The translations under genes and the position numbers were made by a program. Shown here in pieces: positions 20,419 through 28,440 of a DNA stretch of 64,000 nucleotides; within the stretch, counting starts at the first letter, position 1, and each line of letters starts with the position of its first letter. Origin of the DNA: Janibacter melonis (GTDB lineage Bacteria > Actinomycetota > Actinomycetes > Actinomycetales > Dermatophilaceae); NCBI RefSeq assembly GCF_020567375.1, contig NZ_JAJBZM010000001.1:171396-235395 (forward strand), read 5' to 3'. The notes beneath the pieces were generated by a model. That model searched no databases. It was not told where the DNA came from and saw nothing but the letters and a program-made list of their open reading frames with translations.

Positions 20419-20962
20419 CCGCGTCGTCGAGGTCGACCCGCAGCGCTACCCGCGGTGGCGCGAGCGCTTCGAGGAGAGCAACGCCCAGCGGGCGCAGGAC
20501 GAGCACCAGGAGGTCGTCGCGGTCGAGGTCTTCGAGCACGACCCGCTCGCGCTGCTCCTCGTGCGCCGCGGCGGCTACGGCGTCGGCGTGGCCGTCGGTC
20601 CCGAGCTCGTCGCGCACAAGGTCGGCACCCGCTACGTGCAGTCCCGCACGAAGAAGGGCGGGTGGTCGCAGCAGCGCTACGCCCGCCGCCGGGGCAACCA
20701 GGCCGACGAGCTGGTCGGCGCCTGCGGCGACCACGCGGCCCGGGTCCTGGCCGCCCTGCCCGACGGGGCGAAGGGGGTCCGCGGTCTCGTCCTCGGGGGA
20801 GACCGGGCGCTGCTCGCCCAGCTCCTCGAGGACCCGCGGCTGCGCCCCCTTCGCGAGCTGCCACGTCGTGAGCTGCCCGACCTGCCCGACCCCCGCCTGA
20901 CCGTCCTGCAGGCCGCCCTGCGCCGGGCACGTCACGTGAGGATCACGATCCGCGACCCCTGA
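20411..20962 (+). CDS. acVLRF1-type peptidyl-tRNA hydrolase (Vms1/ANKZF1-like)
   Basis: 183 residues. The central KKGGWSQQRYARRRGNQ is the hallmark of the actinobacterial Vms1-like release factor domain; the glutamine in the GWSQQR turn plays the catalytic GGQ-like part in releasing nascent chains from obstructed ribosomes. RNase H-like/eRF1 domain 2 fold is expected. I chose GTG 20411, which overlaps the end of the preceding hydrolase by 8 bases, because the residues that follow match the family start; no ATG is available. Role in ribosome quality control is known for the family, not shown here. Confidence 0.85.
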   Translation: MPDRVVEVDPQRYPRWRERFEESNAQRAQDEHQEVVAVEVFEHDPLALLLVRRGGYGVGVAVGPELVAHKVGTRYVQSRTKKGGWSQQRYARRRGNQADELVGACGDHAARVLAALPDGAKGVRGLVLGGDRALLAQLLEDPRLRPLRELPRRELPDLPDPRLTVLQAALRRARHVRITIRDP

Positions 20963-21049
20963 CGACGAGGGCCACGGGGCACGCACTACCGTGCCCTGCG
21001 GAGCCGACGACCTGGGACGGTCGCGGCCGCAGCCAGGGGAGATCACGCA

Positions 21050-23119
21050 GTGCGCCGTCGGACCACCACCATGCTCGTCGCCGTGCTCGGCACCGCGCTG
21101 CTCGGCCTCGCGCCGGCGGCGCCCGGTCGGGCAGCCGGGCCGGACCCGCTGCCCGAGCCGTACATGACCCGAGGTGACGTCGCCCGCGGCGCGCTGAGCT
21201 CGACCCGCCAGCCGGTCGTCCGCGCGCGGACGGTCGCGCCCCGGCGCACCGCGACGTCGACGCGGACCGCCCGGGTCGTCACGTCCTCGGCGTGGTCGTG
21301 GTACATGGACCCCCGGGTGCTCGGCACGTCGACGGCGACCTACCTCTCGAGCGTGCGCAACAACGGCGACATCCAGGTGACGCGCGTCGCGCGCGGCAGC
21401 GCCGAGCTCTCCCACGCCGTCCTGCACGCCCGCTTCCAGCCCGACGACCACAACGCCCCGTCGCTCACCGAGCTGCCGGACGGCCGCATCGCCGCCTTCT
21501 GGAACGGTCACGCGGCGGTGCCGGCGCGCTACCGGGTCACCGAGCAGGCGGGGGACGTCACGACCTTCGGACCCACCCAGCGCCTCGTCGGCTCCGGGCT
21601 GGAGCGCGACCGGGTGACGTACACGGTGATGCTCCAGCTGAGCGAGGGCGCCTACCGCTACCACCTCTTCACCCGCCGGGCGGTGGACAACGCCTGGGTG
21701 ATGACCCGCAGCAAGGACCTCGTGCGGTGGACCCCCGCGGTGCGCCTCTTCGACCACCCCACCCGCGAGAACGCGCCCTACCCGAAGTTCGTCACCGACG
21801 GGCGGCGCACCATCCACGTCGCCGTCTCCGACACGATGGCGACGCCGACCCAGCTGAGCTCGATGTACCACCTCACGCTCGCCGACGGGGTCTTCCGTCG
21901 CAGCGACGGCTCGACGATCCGCACGCTGAGCGAGGTCGCCGGGTCCGGCGGCACGGCGCCGCGGCCGATCGACCCGCGCGAGGCCACGCTCGTCTACGAC
22001 GGGCGCAGCGCCGACGGCCGGGCCCGGATCTACGACATCGCCCTCGACGCCGCGGGGCGGCCGGCGCTCGTCCTCACGACGGGCGACGTCGCCACCGACA
22101 TGTGGACCTACAAGTGGTTCCGCCTCGGCGCCGGCGGCTGGGCCGCGACGACCCTCGACCGGGCCCCCGGCCCGCAGCCGTCCGGCATCACGATGCGCCA
22201 CGACGACCCCGGTCGGGTCTTCCTCGTCCAGGGACCCGGGTCGGTCGGGGAGCGCGAGCTCGTCGAGTACCGCACGGCGGACGAGGGCCAGACCTGGCAG
22301 CGACGACCGGTGACGTCCGGCTCGACCCAGGGCAACCGCACGCCGGCGACCCCCTGGGGAGCCCAGGACGGGCCGGTCGACGTCGCCTGGCTGGCCGGTC
22401 CGTACACGACCTTCAACAACGGCCTGTGGGACACCACGGTGACGATGTCGACGAGCGACCCCGCCCCGGTCGACCTCACCTCGACCTGGCCGATCGGGTG
22501 GGCCCGTGGGAAGGGGATCACGAGCACGATCACCGAGGGCGTCGGCGGCCGCGGCCTGCCCGGGGTGCGCGCCCGGCTCATGGCCCGGCTGCCGGGGCAG
22601 CCGGAGCGGGCGATGAGCAGCCGGCTCACCGGTGCCGACGGGAGCGTGCACCTCGCCGTCAACCGCTACTACCCTCGGGGCACCCGCGTGCGCGTCGACG
22701 TGCCGTCCGCCGGCGGCTGGGGGAGCGCGACGACGACGGCTGCGGCCGTCGAGACCGACACGACGGCGATCGACCTCGACTCGACGTGGCGCACCGGCTG
22801 GGACCGCGGGGTCGGCGTCTCCGCCTCCGTCACCGCCCGGCGCGACGGCTCGCCGCGCGCCGGCACCCCCGCCTGGCTCCTCGTGCGCAAGCCGGGCACG
22901 GACCAGCAGGAGTTCCGCACGGGCAGCCGGCTCACCGACGCGGCCGGGTCGGTCCACCTCCCGGTGAACCGGTACTACCCGAAGGGGACGCGCGTGCGCC
23001 TCCACGTGCCGGCCCAGGCGCCCTGGGGCTCGGCCACGAGCTCGTCGCACCGGACGGGCAGTGAGCCGAGACGTCACGCGCCGCGGCCCCGCGCCCTCAC
23101 GGGTTCTCGGGGTCGCTGA
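21050..23119 (+). CDS. secreted BNR-repeat-like protein with tandem C-terminal domains
   Basis: 689 residues. Signal peptide at 1-29 (Arg-rich start, hydrophobic LVAVLGTALLGLAPAA, cleavage near GRA-A). Residues about 75-460 look like a BNR_4-type beta-propeller: repeated Asp/Trp motifs such as SKDLVRWTPAV, YRTADEGQTWQR and DDHNAPSLTELPDGRIAAFW. Residues about 475-574 and 575-666 are two copies of a ~95-residue domain, each with STWxxGWxRG, SRLTxAxGSVHL and VNRYYPxGTRVR. GTG start with AGGGGAG 8 bases upstream. Probably a glycan-binding or glycan-cleaving exoprotein; the enzyme type is unknown. Its 3' end overlaps the convergent metallopeptidase by 23 bases. Confidence 0.8.
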   Translation: MRRRTTTMLVAVLGTALLGLAPAAPGRAAGPDPLPEPYMTRGDVARGALSSTRQPVVRARTVAPRRTATSTRTARVVTSSAWSWYMDPRVLGTSTATYLSSVRNNGDIQVTRVARGSAELSHAVLHARFQPDDHNAPSLTELPDGRIAAFWNGHAAVPARYRVTEQAGDVTTFGPTQRLVGSGLERDRVTYTVMLQLSEGAYRYHLFTRRAVDNAWVMTRSKDLVRWTPAVRLFDHPTRENAPYPKFVTDGRRTIHVAVSDTMATPTQLSSMYHLTLADGVFRRSDGSTIRTLSEVAGSGGTAPRPIDPREATLVYDGRSADGRARIYDIALDAAGRPALVLTTGDVATDMWTYKWFRLGAGGWAATTLDRAPGPQPSGITMRHDDPGRVFLVQGPGSVGERELVEYRTADEGQTWQRRPVTSGSTQGNRTPATPWGAQDGPVDVAWLAGPYTTFNNGLWDTTVTMSTSDPAPVDLTSTWPIGWARGKGITSTITEGVGGRGLPGVRARLMARLPGQPERAMSSRLTGADGSVHLAVNRYYPRGTRVRVDVPSAGGWGSATTTAAAVETDTTAIDLDSTWRTGWDRGVGVSASVTARRDGSPRAGTPAWLLVRKPGTDQQEFRTGSRLTDAAGSVHLPVNRYYPKGTRVRLHVPAQAPWGSATSSSHRTGSEPRRHAPRPRALTGSRGR

Positions 23120-24002
23120 CCTCGAAGGTGTCGCAGTCGTTGATGCTCTGGGCCTTCATCCCCTTGATGAACCAGCCCTGGCGGGCCTTGGCCGACCCGT
23201 GGGTCCAGTCCTCGGGGTTGACCTGGCCGCTCGACTTCTTCTGGATCTCGTCGTCGCCGACGGACTTCGCGGCGCCGAGCGCGTTGCGGATCTGCTCGTC
23301 CGTGGGCTCCTTCAGCAGCGTGACGCCGTTCGCGTCCTTCGTGCCGCTCGCGTCCTGGACCCACATGCCGGCGAAGCAGTCGGCCATGAGCTCGACGCGC
23401 ACCGCGCCGGAGTCGGCGCCGCGCGGGTCCTTCTGCGACTCCTCGAGGACGCCGTAGAGGTTCTGCACGTGGTGCCCGTACTCGTGGGCGAGGATATACA
23501 GCTCGGCGAGCGGGCCGTCCTGCGCGCCGAGCTGGCTCTCCATGATCGAGAAGAAGTCGGTGTCGATGTAGATGCCGCGGTCGAGGGGGCAGTAGAAGGG
23601 GCCGACCTGGTTGCTCGCGGTGCCGCACTGCGACTGGGTCGTGCCGGAGTAGACGTTGAGCGTCGCGGGCGGGAAGTCCTGGCCCTGCTTCTCCAGAGCC
23701 GCCTTGACCTGCGGCTGGTTGCTCCAGAAGTCGTAGAGGCTGTTCTCGCCGCCGACCATGCGGCACTTCGCGCTGCGGTTGGCGTCGGCGCCGGTCTTGC
23801 ACTCCTCGAAGCCCTGGCTCTGGCCGCCGCCCTGGGAGTCGGTGCCGCCGTCGCCCCCGGGCAGACCGCCGCCGAAGAAGAGCGAGAGCACGAGCACGAT
23901 GAGCCCGAGGAGCCCACCGCCGGCGACCACCGGACCGCGGCCGCCGCCCCCTCCGCCGCCCATCCGGGAGGTGTCGAGGGACGCGTTGTCGTTGAAGCTC
24001 AT
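23097..24002 (-). CDS. ypfJ: neutral zinc metallopeptidase (YpfJ family)
   Basis: 301 residues. A glycine-rich N-terminus, one transmembrane helix at about 25-45 (VVAGGGLLGLIVLVLSLFFG), then an extracytoplasmic peptidase domain with HEXXH as ILAHEYGHHVQNLYG and the downstream ELMADCFAGMW that supplies the third ligand. Two pairs of cysteines suggest disulfides. Family of membrane-tethered proteases with few known substrates. ATG preceded by GGAAGG. Convergent with, and overlapping, the BNR-like gene; divergent from the ABC-F ATPase. Confidence 0.93.
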   Translation of the reverse strand: MSFNDNASLDTSRMGGGGGGGRGPVVAGGGLLGLIVLVLSLFFGGGLPGGDGGTDSQGGGQSQGFEECKTGADANRSAKCRMVGGENSLYDFWSNQPQVKAALEKQGQDFPPATLNVYSGTTQSQCGTASNQVGPFYCPLDRGIYIDTDFFSIMESQLGAQDGPLAELYILAHEYGHHVQNLYGVLEESQKDPRGADSGAVRVELMADCFAGMWVQDASGTKDANGVTLLKEPTDEQIRNALGAAKSVGDDEIQKKSSGQVNPEDWTHGSAKARQGWFIKGMKAQSINDCDTFEVSDPENP

Positions 24003-24058
24003 CGAGGGTGCCCTTCCGAGGCTGCGGCCAGGCCGGTCGGCCCGCCGTGAGTGCCGCT

Positions 24059-24064
24059 TAGACT
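24059..24064 (+). promoter_or_regulatory. putative -10 of the ABC-F gene
   Basis: TAGACT within the 169-base divergent spacer, giving a leader of about 100 bases before the ATG at 24172. No strong -35 found. The leader carries CGAAGGGGG and CCCCCTTCG (about 24130-24153), which can pair as a hairpin; leader attenuation is common for ABC-F genes but not shown here. Confidence 0.35.
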
Positions 24065-24171
24065 AGACCTCGGTGGACCCGTGACGAGGCTTGCAGCCCC
24101 GCCGTCCGCCGACCCGCCCGCACCGCCGACGAAGGGGGCGCGGGTCCCCCTTCGCCCCCGCCAGGAGACCC

Positions 24172-25770
24172 ATGATCACCGCCACGTCCGTGGAGCTGCG
24201 CGCCGGCTCGCGCATCCTCCTCGAGGAGGCGAGCTTCCGGGTCGCCGCGGGCGACCGCGTCGGTCTCGTCGGGCGCAACGGCGCCGGCAAGACCACCCTG
24301 ACGAAGGTCATCGCGGGGCAGACGCAGGCGGCGGCGGGGACGATCCACTCCAGCGGCGAGGTCGGCTACCTGCCGCAGGACCCCCGCACCGGAGACCTGA
24401 GCATCACCGCGCGCCAGCGCATCCTCTCGGCCCGCGGGCTCGACACGATCGTCACCGAGCGCTCGCGCGCCGAGCAGCGGATGGCCAGCGCCGACACCGA
24501 GACGATGGAGAAGGCGATGCGCGCCTACGCCCGTCTCGACGCGGAGTTCGACGCCGCCGGCGGGTACGCCGCCGAGTCGGAGGCGAGCGCGATCGCCTCC
24601 GCCCTCAACATCGACGCGCACCGGATGGACCAGCCGCTGGAGACCCTCTCCGGTGGTCAGCGCCGTCGCGTCGAGCTCGCGCGGATCCTCTTCAGCGGGG
24701 CCGAGACGCTGCTGCTCGACGAGCCGACGAACCACCTCGACGCCGACTCCATCGCCTGGCTGCGCGACCACCTCAAGGGCTACAAGGGCGGGCTGATCAT
24801 CATCAGCCACGATGTCGAGCTGCTCGAGGTCGTCGTCAACCGCGTCTTCCACCTCGACGCCAACCGCTGCGAGCTCGACCAGTACAACATGGGCTGGAAG
24901 GCCTACATCCAGGCCCGCGAGACCGACGAGCGGCGCCGCAAGCGCGAGGTCGCCAACGCCCAGAAGAAGGCCGGCGCCCTCATGGAGCAGGCCGAGAAGA
25001 TGCGGGCCAAGGCGACGAAGGCCGTCGCCGCCCAGCAGATGATCCGGCGCGCCGAGCGGATGCTCGCCGGTGTCGAGGGGGAGCGGACCCAGGACAAGGT
25101 CGCCAAGCTGCGCTTCCCCGAGCCGGCGGCGTGCGGGCGCACCCCGCTGCGGGCGAGCGGGCTGTCGCGCAGCTACGGCAGCCAGGAGATCTTCACCGAC
25201 GTCGACCTCGCCATCGACCGGGGGAGCAAGGTCGTCGTGCTCGGACTCAACGGCGCGGGCAAAACGACCCTGCTGCGGATGCTCGCGGGCGTCGACGCGC
25301 CCGACACCGGACAGGTCGAGCCCGGGCACGGGCTCAAGCTCGGCTACTACGCCCAGGAGCACGAGAACCTCGACGTCGACCGCTCGGTGCTCGACAACAT
25401 GAAGTCGGCAGCGCCGGACCTCGGCGAGACCGATGTGCGCAAGGTGCTCGGCTCCTTCCTCTTCACCGGCGAGGACGTCGAGAAGCCGGCCGGTGTGCTC
25501 TCCGGCGGCGAGAAGACCCGGCTCTCGCTCGCGCTGCTCGTCGTCTCGAGCGCCAACGTCCTGCTCCTCGACGAGCCGACGAACAACCTGGACCCGGCGA
25601 GCCGGGCCGAGATCCTCGGCGCGCTCTCGACGTACAAGGGCGCGGTCGTCCTCGTGACTCACGACGAGGGGGCCGTCGACGCCCTCCAGCCCGAGCGGAT
25701 CCTGCTGCTCCCGGACGGCGTCGAGGACCTCTGGGGCGCGGACTACCGCGACCTCGTGGGCCTCGCCTGA
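24172..25770 (+). CDS. ABC-F family ATPase (ribosome-acting, translation factor or resistance type)
   Basis: 532 residues, two ABC domains and no membrane segments. First domain: GRNGAGKTTL, LSGGQRRR, LLLDEPTNHLD; linker of about 80 charged residues (roughly 250-330, many Lys/Arg/Ala, the P-site tRNA-interaction motif); second domain: GLNGAGKTTLLRML, LSGGEKTRLSL, LLLDEPTNNLD. ABC-F proteins act on the ribosome E site. The ATG has AGGAG 5 bases upstream. Whether it is a housekeeping member (Uup/Ets-like) or gives antibiotic protection cannot be told from sequence alone. Confidence 0.93.
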   Translation: MITATSVELRAGSRILLEEASFRVAAGDRVGLVGRNGAGKTTLTKVIAGQTQAAAGTIHSSGEVGYLPQDPRTGDLSITARQRILSARGLDTIVTERSRAEQRMASADTETMEKAMRAYARLDAEFDAAGGYAAESEASAIASALNIDAHRMDQPLETLSGGQRRRVELARILFSGAETLLLDEPTNHLDADSIAWLRDHLKGYKGGLIIISHDVELLEVVVNRVFHLDANRCELDQYNMGWKAYIQARETDERRRKREVANAQKKAGALMEQAEKMRAKATKAVAAQQMIRRAERMLAGVEGERTQDKVAKLRFPEPAACGRTPLRASGLSRSYGSQEIFTDVDLAIDRGSKVVVLGLNGAGKTTLLRMLAGVDAPDTGQVEPGHGLKLGYYAQEHENLDVDRSVLDNMKSAAPDLGETDVRKVLGSFLFTGEDVEKPAGVLSGGEKTRLSLALLVVSSANVLLLDEPTNNLDPASRAEILGALSTYKGAVVLVTHDEGAVDALQPERILLLPDGVEDLWGADYRDLVGLA

Positions 25771-25805
25771 CGTCCGGCCAGAGGTCGTCCAGCGGCCGTC
25801 CAGCG

Positions 25806-25847
25806 CATAAGACGCGATTATGGGTGGCATAACACGAGGTTTATCCT
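25806..25847 (+). promoter_or_regulatory. promoter with two ATAA/TTAT palindromes before the sulfite reductase
   Basis: CATAA-n7-TTATG at 25806-25822 and ATAA-n8-TTAT at 25829-25844, two AT-rich inverted repeats in otherwise G/C-rich DNA. They cover a likely promoter TTATGG (25818-25823), 18-base spacer, TATCCT (25842-25847), which ends 6 bases before the GTG. Likely operator of the sulfur operon regulator. Confidence 0.65.
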
Positions 25848-25853
25848 GAGGCG

Positions 25854-27518
25854 GTGACTGTGACGCGACCCGAGCGACCGACCCGCACGAAGGCCACCGG
25901 TGCCTGGGCCGACGGGGACCGCACCCCGCTCAACCACAACGAGGAGTTCAAGCAGGCGGACGACGGCCTCAACGTCCGCCAGCGGATCCTCGACACGTAC
26001 AGCCGCGAGGGCTTCGCCTCGATCGCGCCGGACGACCTCACCGGGCGGATGCGCTGGTGGGGCCTGTACACCCAGCGCAAGCAGGGCCTCGACGGCACCC
26101 ACACGGGTGAGGACGGGCTCGACGACGAGTACTTCATGATGCGCATCCGCTCCGACGGCGGCGCCCTGTCGGTCGAGCAGCTGCGAGCCGTCGCCGACAT
26201 CAGCACCGACTTCGCCCGCGACACCGCCGACATCTCCGACCGGCAGAACATCCAGCTGCACTGGATCCGGGTCGAGGACGTGCCCGCGATCTGGGAGCGC
26301 CTCGAGACCGTCGGCCTCGGCTCGACCCAGGCGTGCGGCGACGTGCCCCGCGTCGTCCTCGGCTCGCCCGTCGCGGGCATCGCCGCCGACGAGGTGGTCG
26401 ACGGCACCCCCGCGGTCGAGGAGATCCTCTCGCGCTACCTCGGCAGCCCGGAGTACTCGAACCTGCCGCGCAAGTTCAAGACCGCGATCTCCGGCAGCCC
26501 GAGCCTCGACGTCGCGCACGAGATCAACGACGTGTCCTTCGTCGGGGTGGAGCACCCCGAGCTCGGCCCCGGTTTCGACCTGTGGGTCGGCGGCGGGCTG
26601 TCGACGAACCCGATGTTCTCGCAGCGGCTGGGCACCTTCGTCACCCTCGAGGAGGTCCCGGAGGTCTGGGCCGGCGTCTGCGGCATCTTCCGCGACCACG
26701 GCTACCGCCGGCTGCGCAACCGCGCCCGGCTGAAGTTCCTCATGGCCGACTGGGGCCCCGAGCGCTTCCGCGAGGTCCTCGAGCAGGACTACCTCGGCCG
26801 TGCGCTGCCCGACGGCCCGGCCCCCGAGGTGCCCGGCGACCTGCGCCGCGACCACGTCGGCGTCCACGAGCAGCAGGACGGTCGGGTCTGGGTCGGCGTC
26901 GCGCCGGTCGGCGGCCGCGTGAGCGGCACGACCCTGCACGCCGTCGCGGACGCCGCCGAGGCGGCCGGCTCGGGCCGGGTGCGCCTCACCCCGCACCAGA
27001 AGCTGCTCGTCCTCGACGTCGACCCGGCTGCCTCCGACGAGCTCGTCGCGACCCTCGACGGGCTCGGCCTGCCCGCGCGGCCCAGCGAGTGGCGGCGGGG
27101 CGTCATGGCGTGCACGGGCATCGAGTTCTGCAAGCTCGCGCTCACCGAGACCAAGGCACGCGCCCGGTGGACCGTCGAGCAGCTCGAGGAGCGTCTGCCC
27201 GAGATGGAGGTGCCCTTCTCGATCCACCTCAACGGGTGCCCCAACTCGTGCGCCCGCAGCCAGGTCGCCGACATCGGCCTCAAGGGCATGGTGGCGAAGG
27301 GGGAGGACGGCGAGGTCGTCGAGCTCTACCAGGTCCACCTCGGCGGAGCGCTCGGCGTCGAGCCCGCGCTGGCCCGCAAGACCCGCGCCCTCAAGGTGCG
27401 CGCCGACGAGCTGCCCGACTACGTCGAGCGGGTCTCGCGCACCTACCTCGCGCAGCGCGAGCCGGGCGAGTCCTTCGCCCTGTGGGCGCGCCGCGCCGAC
27501 GAGGACGACATCCGGTGA
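25854..27518 (+). CDS. sir: ferredoxin-dependent sulfite reductase (siroheme)
   Basis: Reduces sulfite to sulfide using ferredoxin. 554 residues with two ferredoxin-like and two siroheme-binding half domains. Cluster/siroheme cysteines: CTGIEFCKLA and NGCPNSCAR (Cx5C...Cx3C). Tyr72 in WWGLYTQRKQG and Cys161 in STQACGD correspond to the Tyr-Cys pair cross-linked in the mycobacterial SirA/NirA enzyme, which points to sulfite rather than nitrite. The neighbourhood (cysH, siroheme genes) supports this. GTG start, with GAGG close by and the predicted transcription start at or beside it. Its stop overlaps the next GTG. Confidence 0.95.
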   Translation: MTVTRPERPTRTKATGAWADGDRTPLNHNEEFKQADDGLNVRQRILDTYSREGFASIAPDDLTGRMRWWGLYTQRKQGLDGTHTGEDGLDDEYFMMRIRSDGGALSVEQLRAVADISTDFARDTADISDRQNIQLHWIRVEDVPAIWERLETVGLGSTQACGDVPRVVLGSPVAGIAADEVVDGTPAVEEILSRYLGSPEYSNLPRKFKTAISGSPSLDVAHEINDVSFVGVEHPELGPGFDLWVGGGLSTNPMFSQRLGTFVTLEEVPEVWAGVCGIFRDHGYRRLRNRARLKFLMADWGPERFREVLEQDYLGRALPDGPAPEVPGDLRRDHVGVHEQQDGRVWVGVAPVGGRVSGTTLHAVADAAEAAGSGRVRLTPHQKLLVLDVDPAASDELVATLDGLGLPARPSEWRRGVMACTGIEFCKLALTETKARARWTVEQLEERLPEMEVPFSIHLNGCPNSCARSQVADIGLKGMVAKGEDGEVVELYQVHLGGALGVEPALARKTRALKVRADELPDYVERVSRTYLAQREPGESFALWARRADEDDIR

Positions 27519-27697
27519 GCCGGGTCACCCCCGTCTACCACTGCCCGTTCTGCGCCGAGCAGGACCTGCGTCCCGCGCCCGAGCCCTCGGGCGCCTGGGT
27601 CTGCGGGTCGTGCGTGCGCGTCTTCTCCGTCACCCTCCACGGCAGCGACCGCGACCTCGCGGCGCCGCTCAGCTCGACCCCCGAGGAGCCGTCATGA
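27515..27697 (+). CDS. small zinc-ribbon/CysX-like protein between sir and cysH
   Basis: 60 residues from a GTG that overlaps the sir stop (GTGA); its own stop overlaps the cysH ATG. Two CxxC pairs are present: HCPFC near residue 11 and VCGSC near residue 31, a rubredoxin- or zinc-ribbon-like arrangement. The position equals that of cysX in the Corynebacterium glutamicum cysIXHDNYZ cluster, proposed there to carry electrons to the reductase. Whether this one binds zinc, iron or a cluster is unknown. The coupling on both sides makes it a real gene. Confidence 0.8.
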   Translation: MSRVTPVYHCPFCAEQDLRPAPEPSGAWVCGSCVRVFSVTLHGSDRDLAAPLSSTPEEPS

Positions 27698-28440
27698 CCG
27701 AGCCCGTCCGCACCCCCGAGCCGCCCGCCCGCAGTGCCGCCGACGAGGCGCAGCACCGCTTCGCCGCGCTCGAGGCCGAGCGCGGGGACACCTACGAGGG
27801 CCGCGTCGAGCTCGCCCGCGAGACCCTGCGCTGGGCGCACGAGACGTACGGCGCAGGTCTGACGACTGCGTCGTCGATGGGCGACGAGGTGCTCGTGCAC
27901 CTCCTCGGCACGACCCTCACGGGCGCCGACGTCTTCTTCCTCGACACCGGGTACCACTTCGCCGAGACCCTCGGCACCCGCGACGCCTACGAGGCGATGC
28001 TCCCGGTGCAGATCCGCACGATCCTGCCGCGGCTCACCGTCGCCGAGCAGGACGCGGAGCACGGCCCGCGGCTGCACGACCGCGACCCCAACGCGTGCTG
28101 CGCGATGCGGAAGGTCGAGCCGATGAACCGCGCCCTCGAGGGCTACGACGCCTGGGTGACCGGCATGCGCCGTGAGGACGCCCCGACCCGCTCCGACATC
28201 GAGCTCGTCGGCTGGGACGACCGCCGCGGCATGGCCAAGCTCAACCCCATCGCCGGGTGGACCCAGGACGACGTCGACCGCTACGTCGACGAGCACGGGG
28301 TCTTCCTCAACCCCCTTCGTCAGAGCGGCTACGCCTCGATCGGCTGCGCGCCGTGCACCCGACCGGTCGCCGAGGGCGAGGACGCCCGCGCCGGGCGCTG
28401 GTCGGGCACCGACAAGGTCGAGTGCGGCCTGCACACGTGA
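27694..28440 (+). CDS. cysH: adenylyl-sulfate (APS) reductase
   Basis: Reduces APS to sulfite with thioredoxin. 248 residues. SSMGDEVLVHLL forms the pyrophosphate loop; DPNACCAMRKVEP and the later IGCAPCTRP give the CC...CxxC set that binds a 4Fe-4S cluster, marking an APS rather than PAPS reductase; the catalytic C-terminal ECGLHT is intact. ATG overlaps the upstream stop; AGGAG precedes it. APS would come from an ATP sulfurylase (cysDN or sat) not present in the window. Confidence 0.96.
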   Translation: MTEPVRTPEPPARSAADEAQHRFAALEAERGDTYEGRVELARETLRWAHETYGAGLTTASSMGDEVLVHLLGTTLTGADVFFLDTGYHFAETLGTRDAYEAMLPVQIRTILPRLTVAEQDAEHGPRLHDRDPNACCAMRKVEPMNRALEGYDAWVTGMRREDAPTRSDIELVGWDDRRGMAKLNPIAGWTQDDVDRYVDEHGVFLNPLRQSGYASIGCAPCTRPVAEGEDARAGRWSGTDKVECGLHT

